DNA of 43,798 nucleotides from an uncultured cyanobacterium. GTDB lineage: Bacteria; Cyanobacteriota; Cyanobacteriia; PCC-6307; Cyanobiaceae. The notes beneath the pieces were generated by a model. The model worked only from the letters and a program-made list of their open reading frames with translations. It searched no databases and was not told where the DNA came from. The stretch is from assembly GCA_903882285.1 (NCBI GenBank), contig CAIRWM010000090.1, positions 1 to 43,798 on the forward strand, in the 5' to 3' direction. The translations under genes and the position numbers were made by a program. Positions 16,504 through 25,125 of the stretch are shown in pieces (position 1 is the stretch's first letter; the number at the start of each line of letters is the position of its first letter).

Positions 16504-16832
16504 GCCTGATGGAGGCACTGCGCGACCTGGCCCTGCAGCAGGCTGAGGCTGAGGGAGCCGTCCGGATCGCGGTGATGACGCTGCGGGTGGGCAGCCTGGC
16601 CGGGGTGGAGATCGAGGCGCTGCGTTTCGCCTTCGCGGCGGTGATGGCCGACACCATCGCGGCGGCCGCGGTGCTGCGCATCGAGGTGGTGCCGGCCGTG
16701 TGTCGCTGTGGCGGCTGTGGCCGGCGCTTCGCCGCTCTCGATGGAGTGTGCGAGTGCCCGTCGTGCGGCGCCATCAGTCGGGAGCTGCTGCAGGGGCGCG
16801 AACTGCAGCTGACCTCCCTGGAGATTGCCTGA
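16491..16832 (+). CDS. hypA: hydrogenase nickel insertion protein HypA
   Basis: 113 residues from the ATG at 16491; the start lies 13 bases inside the hoxW gene. HypA delivers nickel to the large subunit together with HypB. The N-terminal Met-His-Glu-Leu-Ser is the nickel-binding site. The zinc site is formed by two Cys pairs in CRCGGCGRRF and CECPSCG. The helix LMEALRDLALQQAEAEG and the strand IAVMTLRVGSLAGVE are typical. A 69-base gap follows, the longest within the operon. Confidence 0.95.
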   Translation: MHELSLMEALRDLALQQAEAEGAVRIAVMTLRVGSLAGVEIEALRFAFAAVMADTIAAAAVLRIEVVPAVCRCGGCGRRFAALDGVCECPSCGAISRELLQGRELQLTSLEIA

Positions 16833-16901
16833 GCCCCGCGGCGCGCGCTGCTGGTCGGTACCGATCGCCCTGACTAGCGTCGTGGGGAGGCGGAAGTACC
16901 G

Positions 16902-17651
16902 ATGTGCAGCCACTGTTCCTGCGGCGTCGCGGAGGTCCCGCGGGAGCTCCCCCAGGAGGTCTCCTCGGCGTCCCCTCCAGCGCCCGCTCCGCTCCCGCGC
17001 ACGCTGGCCGTCACGACGTCTCTGCTGCAGCGCAATGACGAGCTCGCCGCCGTCAACCGTCAGCGCTTTGCGGCGGCGGGGGTGCGGGTGGTGAACCTGC
17101 TCTCCTCGCCGGGCTCCGGGAAGACCGCGCTGCTGGAGCAGCTGGCCGGGCGGCTGCAGCGGCGCGGCGATGTGGCGATGGCGGTGGTGGTGGGTGATCT
17201 GGCCACCGACAACGATGCCCGGCGCCTGGCCGCGACCGGTACGCCCGCCGTGCAGATCACCACGGGTCAGGCCTGCCATCTGGAGGCGGCGATGGTGCAG
17301 CGGGCCGTCGATGAGCTCGAGGCCCGAGGCCAGCCGCTGAGCGAGCTGGCGCTGCTGGTGATCGAGAACGTCGGCAATCTGGTCTGCCCCGCCGCCTACG
17401 ACCTCGGTGAGGGCCTGAGGCTGGTGCTGCTGTCGGTGACCGAGGGCGAGGACAAGCCGCTGAAGTATCCGGCGATGTTCCACTCCGCCGATGTGGTGCT
17501 GATCGCCAAGAGCGACCTGGCCGAGGTGGTGGGCTTCGACCGGGCGGCGGCCCGGGCGGCGGTGGCCCGGGTGGCGCCCCATGCCCGGCTGCTGGAGGTG
17601 TCGGCCCGCAGCGGCGATGGGATGGAGGCGTTGCTGGAGCTGTTGCTGTGA
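16902..17651 (+). CDS. hypB: hydrogenase nickel incorporation GTPase HypB
   Basis: 249 residues. HypB is a G3E-family GTPase that stores or passes nickel with HypA. The N-terminus MCSHCSCG is the high-affinity metal motif seen in E. coli HypB; the His-rich stretch of some homologues is absent. The P-loop NLLSSPGSGKTALLE is near residue 65, followed by VVVGDLATDNDARRL, IENVGNLVCPAAYDLGE and the guanine-recognition IAKSDL near residue 205. A good ribosome-binding site (GGGGAGG at about 16881-16887) precedes the start. The TGA stop overlaps the hypF GTG start as GTGA. Confidence 0.96.
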   Translation: MCSHCSCGVAEVPRELPQEVSSASPPAPAPLPRTLAVTTSLLQRNDELAAVNRQRFAAAGVRVVNLLSSPGSGKTALLEQLAGRLQRRGDVAMAVVVGDLATDNDARRLAATGTPAVQITTGQACHLEAAMVQRAVDELEARGQPLSELALLVIENVGNLVCPAAYDLGEGLRLVLLSVTEGEDKPLKYPAMFHSADVVLIAKSDLAEVVGFDRAAARAAVARVAPHARLLEVSARSGDGMEALLELLL

Positions 17652-20197
17652 GCCTGGAGCGCGTGGTGCTGCGCCTGCTCTGCCGCGGTGTGGTGCAGGG
17701 GGTCGGCTTCCGGCCCCGGGTGTACCGCCTGGCCACCGGCCTGGGGCTGGCGGGGCGGCTGGTCAACCTGAGCGGCGGCGTGCTGGTGGAGCTCCGCGGA
17801 CCGCGGGCCCAGCTGGAGCGCTTTCTGGAACATCTGCCGGCGGCGCTGCCGGCGGGGGCTCTGCTGGAGCCGCTGCAACCCGAGTGGGCCGCCGAGCCGG
17901 TGATCGAGCCGGTGATCGAGACAGCGGGCCGCGGTGTGGTGATCGTGGCTGCGGATCCTGAGCCCCTCGGCATCGGCCTGTTGGCACCGGTTCTGGTGGC
18001 GGACCGGGCCCCCTGTCCCGCCTGCCTGGCGGAGCTGGCCGATCCGGCCGCTCGCCGCCATGGCTATCCCTTCCTCAGCTGCACGGCCTGTGGGCCCCGT
18101 TTCAGCATCGCTACGGCGGAGCCCTGGGCCCGTGCCCACACCACCCTGGCGGGCTTCCCGCTCTGCGAGGCCTGCGCGGCAGAGTTCGACGATCCCGCTG
18201 ATCGTCGCTTTCACGCCGAAACCATCGCCTGCCCTCGCTGCGGGCCGCAGCTGCGCTGGCTGGAACCCGCCGGCGGCGGCCCGGAGGGGGAGCCGCCGGC
18301 GGATCTGGAGGCGGCTCTGGGGGGGGATCTGATCGCCCGCGCCTGCGCGCTGCTGGCGGCCGGCCGGATTCTGGCGCTGCAGGGGGTGGGGGGCTTTCAG
18401 CTGCTGGTGGATGCCGGCAACGCCGCCGCCGTGGCCGAGCTGCGACGGCGCAAGCGGCGACCGGCTAAGCCCCTGGCCCTGCTGGTGGCGGAGGAGGGCG
18501 GCCTGCGGCCCTGGCTGGCGATCGATGCAGCGGAGGCGGCGATGCTGCGCCATGCCGCCGCTCCGATCGTGCTGCTGCGCCGCCGCCGCGGGGCCTTCGG
18601 GGGCCTGCCGGGGGTGGTCGAGGCGGTGGCTCCCGGCAGCGCGGCCCTGGGCGTGATGCGGCCGGCCTCGCCCCTGCATGAGCTGCTGGCGCGCCGCTTC
18701 GGCCGGCCCCTGGTGGCCACGAGCGGCAACTGCAGCGGTGAGCCGCTCTGCACCGATCCCGCCGAGGCGCTGCAGCGGCTGGGGGGTGGCGCCGGGGCCG
18801 GACCGGCTATCGCCGATGCCTTTCTCGTGCATGACCGGCCGATCGCGCGGCCCCTCGATGACTCCGTGCTGCAGCTGATCGAGGGCCGCCTCGCCCTGCT
18901 GCGCCGCGCCCGCGGCTTCGCCCCCGAGGCCCTGGCCGTGGGCCTGTCGGCCGACGACCGCGGCGCGGCCGGGGTGCTGGCCCTCGGCGGTGATCTCAAG
19001 AGTGCCCCCGCCCTGGCCCTGGGCGATCGCTGCTGGCTGGCCCCCCATCTGGGCGATCTGGGGGATCCCGGGGTGCAGCAGCGCCTGCGGGCAGGGGTGC
19101 ATGAGCTGTCGGCACGTTACGGGGCGCAGCTGGCGGCGATCGCCTGCGATGCCCATCCCGGCTACGGCAGCCATCAGCTGGCCAACGCTTTCTGGCCCCA
19201 GGAGCGCCAGCCGGGCGGGCCCCGGCCCGTGCAGCACCACCTCGCCCATACCCTGGCGGTGATGGCGGAGCACGGACTGGAGGCACCGCTGCTGGCGGCC
19301 GTCTGCGATGGGCTGGGCTACGCCGAGCCTGCCGCTGCAGCGCCGGGTCAGCACCAGTTGCTGGGCGGGGAACTGCTGGCGATCCTCCCGGAGTCTGGCG
19401 GTCGCTGGCGCGCTGAGCATCTGGCTGGCCTGCGCCCCTTTCCCCTGCCGGGCGGGGAGCGGGCGATGCGGGAGCCGCGGCGGGCGGCCTTGGGCCTGGT
19501 GGAGGCCGCCGCTCTGGGGGACCATCCCGGCGCCTGGCGGCTACGGCAGGCCTTCACCGAGGCGGAGCTGGCCTTGCTGCAACCGGCGATCGCCAGGGGT
19601 TGCAACGCGCCGCTGATCTCCAGCGCCGGCCGACTCTTCGACGCGGCGGCGGCCCTGCTGGGCCTCGTCGACCGCGCCAGCTATGAGGGCGAGGGGGGAG
19701 AGCGCCTGCAGGGGGCGGCGGCCCGGGCCATGGCCGAGGGCTTGGTGCCTGACTCCTGGGCCGGCGAGGCGGCGGCGGACGCCACCCCCCTGCCGCTGCG
19801 GGGCGGCGCGCTCGACTGGGAGCCGCTGCTGCTGGCCCTGCTGGAGGACATCGCCGCGGGCCAGCCGCCCCTGCGTTGTGCCTGGCGCTTTCACCGCGGC
19901 CTGGCCGACGGGCTGGCCGCCGCCCTCGCTGCCCTGGCCCCGGGGCTGGGGGTGCGCCGCGTGGCCCTGGCCGGCGGTTGCTTTCAGAACCGCCTGCTGC
20001 TGGAGGGCTGCATCGCTGCCCTGCGCCGGCGGGGGCTGGAGCCCTTCTGGTCTGAAGCTTTGCCCGCTGGAGACGGAGGCCTGGCCCTCGGGCAGCTGCT
20101 GGCCGTGCGGCGGGATGTGTCGCTCCTGCGCGGCGATGGGGCGGCTCCGTCCGATCGCTCTATAAGAAAGGAGGAGTCCACCCCGTTGAGGAGGTGA
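17648..20197 (+). CDS. hypF: carbamoyltransferase HypF
   Basis: 849 residues starting with GTG at 17648, overlapping the hypB stop. HypF turns carbamoyl phosphate and ATP into a carbamoyl-adenylate and passes the carbamoyl group to the C-terminal Cys of HypE, the first step of making the CN- ligands. Domains in order: acylphosphatase-like (RGVVQGVGFRPRVYRL, residues about 13-95), two zinc-finger modules (CPACLAEL, SCTACGPRF, CEACAAEF, CPRCGPQL, about 120-200), a YrdC/Sua5-like adenylation domain (about 230-400, with LVATSGNCSGEPL), and a Kae1-like transferase domain (about 430-830, with VQHHLAHTLAVMAEHG and the FQNRLLLEG end). The length is slightly above the usual 750-800. Confidence 0.96.
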   Translation: MSLERVVLRLLCRGVVQGVGFRPRVYRLATGLGLAGRLVNLSGGVLVELRGPRAQLERFLEHLPAALPAGALLEPLQPEWAAEPVIEPVIETAGRGVVIVAADPEPLGIGLLAPVLVADRAPCPACLAELADPAARRHGYPFLSCTACGPRFSIATAEPWARAHTTLAGFPLCEACAAEFDDPADRRFHAETIACPRCGPQLRWLEPAGGGPEGEPPADLEAALGGDLIARACALLAAGRILALQGVGGFQLLVDAGNAAAVAELRRRKRRPAKPLALLVAEEGGLRPWLAIDAAEAAMLRHAAAPIVLLRRRRGAFGGLPGVVEAVAPGSAALGVMRPASPLHELLARRFGRPLVATSGNCSGEPLCTDPAEALQRLGGGAGAGPAIADAFLVHDRPIARPLDDSVLQLIEGRLALLRRARGFAPEALAVGLSADDRGAAGVLALGGDLKSAPALALGDRCWLAPHLGDLGDPGVQQRLRAGVHELSARYGAQLAAIACDAHPGYGSHQLANAFWPQERQPGGPRPVQHHLAHTLAVMAEHGLEAPLLAAVCDGLGYAEPAAAAPGQHQLLGGELLAILPESGGRWRAEHLAGLRPFPLPGGERAMREPRRAALGLVEAAALGDHPGAWRLRQAFTEAELALLQPAIARGCNAPLISSAGRLFDAAAALLGLVDRASYEGEGGERLQGAAARAMAEGLVPDSWAGEAAADATPLPLRGGALDWEPLLLALLEDIAAGQPPLRCAWRFHRGLADGLAAALAALAPGLGVRRVALAGGCFQNRLLLEGCIAALRRRGLEPFWSEALPAGDGGLALGQLLAVRRDVSLLRGDGAAPSDRSIRKEESTPLRR
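19135..19144. repeat. HIP1 palindrome, perfect 10-mer
   Basis: GGCGATCGCC, the highly iterated palindrome of cyanobacteria, inside hypF. Confidence 0.95.
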
Positions 20198-20201
20198 CGC
20201 C

Positions 20202-20444
20202 ATGTGTCTGGCTCAGCCGGGTCGCATCCTCTCGATCGCGGCTCAACCCCCGCAGGATTGGGCTGAGCTCCCGGCTCAGGCGCCGCAGCCGGAGGATCCT
20301 CTCTGGCGCGTGGCGGTGGTGGATTTTGGCGGTGTGCGCCAGCAGGTGAGCCTGGCCTGCCTTCCCGAGGCGCGGGTGGGGGATCGGGTGCTGGTGCATG
20401 TGGGGCTGGCCCTGAGCCTGGTGCAGGAGGAGGAGACGGCATGA
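20202..20444 (+). CDS. hypC: hydrogenase assembly chaperone HypC
   Basis: 80 residues. HypC, with HypD, carries the Fe(CN)2CO unit to the large subunit. It begins Met-Cys-Leu-Ala, placing the essential Cys2 correctly. The family's VVDFGGVRQQVSLACLPEARVGDRVLVHVGLALS barrel is present. A strong ribosome-binding site (GAGGAGG at 20188-20194) overlaps the hypF stop, the best Shine-Dalgarno in the operon and suited to raised HypC output. The stop overlaps the nifJ start as ATGA. Confidence 0.95.
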   Translation: MCLAQPGRILSIAAQPPQDWAELPAQAPQPEDPLWRVAVVDFGGVRQQVSLACLPEARVGDRVLVHVGLALSLVQEEETA

Positions 20445-23400
20445 CGGCGACGGGGCGGGAGACGCTGCGGGAGACGCTCCGGGAGATGGTGACGCTGGAC
20501 GGCAACGAGGCGGTGGCGCGCGTGGCCTATCGCCTCAGCGAGGTGATCGCCATCTACCCGATCACGCCCGCCTCGCCGATGGGGGAGTGGGCCGATGCCT
20601 GGGCCGCCGAGGAGCGGCCCAATCTCTGGGGCAGCGTGCCCGCGGTGGTGGAGCTGCAGAGCGAGGCGGGGGCGGCCGGCACGGTGCACGGGGCGCTGCA
20701 GGCTGGGGCGCTCACCACCACCTTCACCGCCAGTCAGGGGCTGCTGCTGATGGTGCCCAACCTTTACAAGCTGGCCGGTGAGCTGACGCCGGCGGTGCTG
20801 CACGTGGCCGCCCGTTCGTTGGCGGCCCAGGGCCTCTCGATCTTCGGCGACCACAGCGATGTGATGGCCACCCGTGGCAGCGGTTGCGCCATCCTCTGCT
20901 CGGCGTCGGTGCAGGAGGCCGGCGACTTCGCCGCGATCGCCTTGCGGGCTTCACTGAACGGTCGGCTGCCGTTCCTGCACATGTTCGATGGCTTCCGTAC
21001 CTCCCACGAGATCCAGAAGGTGGAGGCGCTCTCCGATGCGCTCCTGCAGGCCCTGATCCCGATGGAGAAGGTGGCCGATCTCCGCCGCCGCGCCCTCAGC
21101 CCCGACCATCCGGTGCTGCGCGGCACCTCCCAGAATCCCGATGTGGCCTTCCAGGCTCGGGAGTCGGTGAATCGCTATTACGACGAGCTGCCTGGCCATC
21201 TGCAGGAGGCGATGCAGCTGTTCGCTTCCCAGACGGGTCGGCGTTATGGCCTCTACGACTACGTGGGGGCGCCCGATGCCGAGCAGGTGCTGGTGCTGAT
21301 GGGCTCAGGCTGCGAGACGGTGGAGGAGACGATCGCGGTGCTGCGCGCCGCCGGCGAGCGAGTGGGTCTGCTCAAGGTGCGCCTGTTCCGGCCGTTCGCC
21401 TCCGCGCTCTTCTGTGCTGCCCTACCCGCCAGCGTGAGGGCCGTGGCGGTGCTCGACCGCTGCAAAGAGCCCGGCTCAGCCGGGGAACCCCTCTATCAGG
21501 ACGTGGTCACGGCCCTGGCGGAGTGCTGGGGTGGGGCGCCGGGGGCGGGCCCCCTGCCGCGGGTCCTCGGCGGCCGCTATGGGCTCTCCTCCAAGGAGTT
21601 CACCCCGGCGATGGTCAAGGCGGTCTTCGACCATCTGGGCCGCGCCCTGGCAGCGGGGGGGGGCGAAGGCTCACCCCAGCGGCTCAACCACTTCAGCGTG
21701 GGCATCGACGACGACATCAGCCATCGCTCCCTGCCCTTCGATGCCGGCTTCCTTTGTGAGGACGACGATCAGGTGCGGGCGATCTTCTACGGCCTCGGCT
21801 CCGATGGCACCGTGGGAGCCAACAAGAGCGCGATCAAGATCATCGGTGAGGGCACCGACCTGTTCGCCCAGGCCTATTTCGTCTACGACTCCAAGAAGGC
21901 GGGTTCGGTGACGATCTCGCACCTGCGCTTCGGGTCGCGGCCGATCCGCTCCACCTACCTGATCCAGCGGCCCACCGTGGTGGCCTGCCATCAGTGGGAC
22001 TTTGTCGAGCGCTTTGACCTGCTGGCCGGTCTGGTGCCGGGGGGCACCCTGCTGCTCAACAGTCCCTACGAGCCGGAAGATACCTGGCGGCGGCTGCCGC
22101 CGGCCCTGCGGCGCGGCATCGCCGAGCGGCAGCTGCAGGTGTGGACGATCAACGCCTACCGGGTGGCGCGCGAAGCCGGCATGGGCCCGCACATCAACAC
22201 GGTGATGCAGGTGTGTTTCTTCGCCGTGAGCGGGGTGCTGCCGCGGCAGGAGGCGATCGAACAGATCCGCGCCGCGATCCACAAGAGCTACGGCCGCAAG
22301 GGGGAGGCGGTGGTGGCGATGAATCTGCGCGCTGTTGACACCACCCTGGAGCACCTGCAGCCCCTGCCGTGGCTGCAGCTGGCCGTTCCCCCGGCCGGAG
22401 TGGAAGCCGGGGCCGGAGCTGGGGCCGATCGCTTCGCCGCCGCGCCGGCCTTTGTGCGTGAGGTGATCGCGCCGCTGCTGGACCTGCGCGGCGACCAGCT
22501 GCCGGTGAGTGCCCTGCCCTGCGATGGCACCTGGCCCACCGGCACGGCCCGCTGGGAGAAGCGCAACATCGCTGATGCCGTGCCCGTGTGGGAGAGCGAT
22601 CTCTGCGTGCAGTGCGGCAAGTGCGTGATGGTCTGCCCCCATGCCGTCATCCGGGCCAAGGCGGTGGAGCCCGCGGCATTGGAAGCTGCGCCAGCCGGTT
22701 TCCGCCAGGCGCCGGCCCGCGATCCCGCCTTCGAGGGCATGGCCTTCACGATCCAGGTGGCGGTGGAGGACTGCACGGGCTGCCGGCTGTGCGTGGAGGT
22801 CTGTCCGGCCCACGATCGCAGCGAACCCAGACGCAAGGCGCTGAACATGGAGCCGCAGCGGCCGTTGCGGGAAGCGGGCCGTGAATTCTGGGATTTCTTC
22901 CTGCAGCTCCCGGACGCACCCCGCTCCGAGTTGAACTTGCACCGCATCAGCCAGCAACAGTTGCAGCGGCCCCTGTTCGAGTTCTCCGGTGCCTGCGGCG
23001 GCTGCGGTGAGACCCCCTATCTCAAGCTGGCCAGCCAGCTGTTCGGCGATCGCCTGCTGATTGCCAATGCCACCGGCTGCTCCTCGATCTACGGCGGCAA
23101 TCTGCCCACTACCCCCTGGAGCTTCAACGATGAGGGGCGCGGTCCGGCCTGGAGCAACTCGCTGTTCGAGGACAATGCCGAGTTTGGCTACGGCATGCGG
23201 GTGGCCCTGGATCAGCAGCGGCAGATGGCGCTCGACCTGCTGGGCCGGCTGCCCCTGCCCGTGGCCCAGGTGGAGGCGATCCGCGAGGCCGATCAGAGCG
23301 ATGAGGCCGGCATCCACGCCCAGCGGCAGCGGGTGCAGGAGCTGAAGCACTGGCTGCAGCAGCGCCTGGTTGATGGCGGGGCGGAATCAGCCGAGGCCCG

Positions 23401-24094
23401 GCTGCTCGAGCTCGCCGATGCGCTGGTGAAGAAGAGCGTCTGGCTGGTGGGCGGCGATGGCTGGGCCTACGACATCGGCTTCGGCGGCCTCGATCATGTG
23501 CTGGCGGCCGGCCGGGACGTCAATGCCCTGGTGCTCGATACGGAGGTGTACTCCAACACCGGCGGGCAGATGTCGAAGGCCACCCCCCGTGGTGCCGTGG
23601 CCAAGTTCGCCGCGGCCGGCAAGGCGGCACCGAAGAAGGACCTCGGCCTGATGGCGATGACCTACGGCACGGTGTACGTGGCCAGCGTGGCGATGGGGGC
23701 CCGCGACGAGCACACGATCCGCGCCTTTCTCGAGGCCGAGAGCTACCCCGGTCCCTCGTTGATCCTCGCCTACTCCCACTGCATCGCCCATGGCATCGAC
23801 ATGAGCAAGGGCATGGAGCAGCAGAAGGCGGCGGTGGATTCGGGGCGCTGGATGCTGTATCGCTATGACCCGCGCCGAACCGAGCGGGGAGAAAATCCGC
23901 TCCAGCTCGACGTGAAGGCGCCGAAGCGTCCCCTGGCGGAGGCGATGGCCAGTGAGAACCGCTTCCGCATGCTCGCCTTCAGCCAGCCGGAGCGAGCCCG
24001 GGCCCTGGAGCGCCAGGCCCAGCTCGAACTCGATCGCCGCTGGGCGCTGTACCGCGCCTTGGCGGCCCAGCCCTGTTCGCCGGAGTCGCCATGA
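20441..24094 (+). CDS. nifJ: pyruvate:ferredoxin (flavodoxin) oxidoreductase
   Basis: 1217 residues, the single-chain form. The enzyme oxidises pyruvate with CoA to acetyl-CoA and CO2 and reduces ferredoxin or flavodoxin. In order: the pyruvate-binding domain (IYPITPASPMGEWADAW near 39-55), domain II, the CoA-binding domain, two [4Fe-4S] ferredoxin clusters (the first Cys of each at about 722 and 778: CVQCGKCVMVCPH and CTGCRLCVEVCPAH), and the thiamine-diphosphate domain (GACGGCGETPY, ATGCSSIYGGN, and LVGGDGWAYDIGFGG and TEVYSNTGGQMSKATPRG). All catalytic parts are intact. The ATG at 20441 overlaps the hypC stop; a second ATG at 20486 matches the usual family start better, the extra 15 residues being the repeat ETLRETLRE. 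The gene is embedded in the hydrogenase operon and its stop overlaps the next start. Confidence 0.97.
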   Translation: MTATGRETLRETLREMVTLDGNEAVARVAYRLSEVIAIYPITPASPMGEWADAWAAEERPNLWGSVPAVVELQSEAGAAGTVHGALQAGALTTTFTASQGLLLMVPNLYKLAGELTPAVLHVAARSLAAQGLSIFGDHSDVMATRGSGCAILCSASVQEAGDFAAIALRASLNGRLPFLHMFDGFRTSHEIQKVEALSDALLQALIPMEKVADLRRRALSPDHPVLRGTSQNPDVAFQARESVNRYYDELPGHLQEAMQLFASQTGRRYGLYDYVGAPDAEQVLVLMGSGCETVEETIAVLRAAGERVGLLKVRLFRPFASALFCAALPASVRAVAVLDRCKEPGSAGEPLYQDVVTALAECWGGAPGAGPLPRVLGGRYGLSSKEFTPAMVKAVFDHLGRALAAGGGEGSPQRLNHFSVGIDDDISHRSLPFDAGFLCEDDDQVRAIFYGLGSDGTVGANKSAIKIIGEGTDLFAQAYFVYDSKKAGSVTISHLRFGSRPIRSTYLIQRPTVVACHQWDFVERFDLLAGLVPGGTLLLNSPYEPEDTWRRLPPALRRGIAERQLQVWTINAYRVAREAGMGPHINTVMQVCFFAVSGVLPRQEAIEQIRAAIHKSYGRKGEAVVAMNLRAVDTTLEHLQPLPWLQLAVPPAGVEAGAGAGADRFAAAPAFVREVIAPLLDLRGDQLPVSALPCDGTWPTGTARWEKRNIADAVPVWESDLCVQCGKCVMVCPHAVIRAKAVEPAALEAAPAGFRQAPARDPAFEGMAFTIQVAVEDCTGCRLCVEVCPAHDRSEPRRKALNMEPQRPLREAGREFWDFFLQLPDAPRSELNLHRISQQQLQRPLFEFSGACGGCGETPYLKLASQLFGDRLLIANATGCSSIYGGNLPTTPWSFNDEGRGPAWSNSLFEDNAEFGYGMRVALDQQRQMALDLLGRLPLPVAQVEAIREADQSDEAGIHAQRQRVQELKHWLQQRLVDGGAESAEARLLELADALVKKSVWLVGGDGWAYDIGFGGLDHVLAAGRDVNALVLDTEVYSNTGGQMSKATPRGAVAKFAAAGKAAPKKDLGLMAMTYGTVYVASVAMGARDEHTIRAFLEAESYPGPSLILAYSHCIAHGIDMSKGMEQQKAAVDSGRWMLYRYDPRRTERGENPLQLDVKAPKRPLAEAMASENRFRMLAFSQPERARALERQAQLELDRRWALYRALAAQPCSPESP
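23045..23054. repeat. HIP1 palindrome, perfect 10-mer
   Basis: GGCGATCGCC inside nifJ. Confidence 0.95.
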
Positions 24095-25125
24095 CCAGCC
24101 CCGACCTCTCGGTTCGCTATCTCGGTCTGGACCTGGCCAGCCCCCTGGTGGTGGGGGCCGCGGCCCCGCTCACGGAGGATGTGGCCCAGCTGCGGGTTCT
24201 ACAGGAGGCCGGGGCGGCGGCGGTGGTGCTGCATTCGCTGTTCGAGGAGCAGATCGAGCACGACCAGCTCGCCCTGTGGCGCACCTCGATCCAGGGGGCA
24301 GAGAGCTATAGCGAGTCGCTCAGCTACTTTCCGGAGGCGTCTCTGTTCCACGTGGGTCATGAGCTGTACCTGCGCCACATCGAGCAGGCGCGCCGTCAGC
24401 TCACGATCCCGGTGATTGCCAGCCTCAATGGCTTCCGTCCCGGTAGCTGGGTGCGCTTCGCCCGGCAGATGGAGGCGGCCGGCGCCGATGCAATTGAACT
24501 GAACCTCTACACCCTGCCCACCGACCCCGATCTCAGCAGCGCCGCCATTGAGGGCCAGCTCGAGGAGATCGTGCGCGAGGTGCGCGCCGAGGTGCGGGTC
24601 CCCCTGGCGGTGAAGCTTGCCCCCTTCTTCACCAATATCGCCGCCATGGCGCAGCGGCTTACCTTGGCCGGGGCGGATGGGTTGGTGCTGTTCAACCGCT
24701 TCTATCAGCCCGACATCGACATCGAGGAGCTGGAGCTGCGCCCCAACCTGTTGCTCTCCACCCCCCACGACCTGCGCCTGCCGCTGCGCTGGATCGCCCT
24801 GCTGCACGGTCGCCAGCCGGTGGATCTGGCCGCCAGCGGCGGCGTGCACCGCGGCACCGATGTGGTGCGGATGCTGATGGCGGGGGCCTGCGTCACCCAG
24901 GTGGTGGGCGCCCTGCTGCGCCATGGCCCGCAGCGCCTGGCGGGCCTCAGCGGCGAGCTGGCCAAGTGGCTGATCGAGCACGAGCACGCCACGGCGCGGG
25001 AGCTGATCGGTTGCATGAGCCAGCAGCGCTGTCCCAATCCGGCGGAATACGAGCGGGCCCAGTACCTGCTGGCCCTGCAGACCTATCAGCCGGGCGAGGC
25101 CGGCGACGCCGCCGGGCCATGGTGA
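24091..25125 (+). CDS. dihydroorotate dehydrogenase-like flavoprotein, catalytic motif altered
   Basis: 344 residues with the TIM-barrel pattern of class 1 dihydroorotate dehydrogenases: SVRYLGLDLASPLVVGAA at the start, IPVIASLNGF near 107, then AIELNLYTLP near 135-143, VPLAVKLAPFF near 170, and the phosphate/FMN-binding DLAASGGVHRGTDVVRMLMAGA near 245-270. In real class 1 and 2 enzymes the segment after the conserved Asn is NxSCPN or NxSSPN with the catalytic Cys or Ser. Here it reads N-L-Y-T-L-P, so the base and the orotate-binding residues are gone. FMN binding is likely but pyrimidine synthesis is not. Such proteins often stand next to nifJ, which I recall from annotated genomes, and a flavin redox role with PFOR is an inference. 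Both ends overlap neighbours (ATGA with nifJ). Confidence 0.85.
   Translation: MTSPDLSVRYLGLDLASPLVVGAAAPLTEDVAQLRVLQEAGAAAVVLHSLFEEQIEHDQLALWRTSIQGAESYSESLSYFPEASLFHVGHELYLRHIEQARRQLTIPVIASLNGFRPGSWVRFARQMEAAGADAIELNLYTLPTDPDLSSAAIEGQLEEIVREVRAEVRVPLAVKLAPFFTNIAAMAQRLTLAGADGLVLFNRFYQPDIDIEELELRPNLLLSTPHDLRLPLRWIALLHGRQPVDLAASGGVHRGTDVVRMLMAGACVTQVVGALLRHGPQRLAGLSGELAKWLIEHEHATARELIGCMSQQRCPNPAEYERAQYLLALQTYQPGEAGDAAGPW

Noticed and set aside
17396..19525. A 709-codon open frame on the minus strand opposite hypF
   Set aside because: GC-rich sequence creates long antisense frames. The translation is rich in Gln, Arg, Gly and His with no motif, while the plus strand carries the full HypF domain set.
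24091..25125. Calling this gene pyrD
   Set aside because: The catalytic Cys/Ser and the orotate-binding Asn-x-Ser-x-Pro-Asn motif are absent, so the name would mislead.
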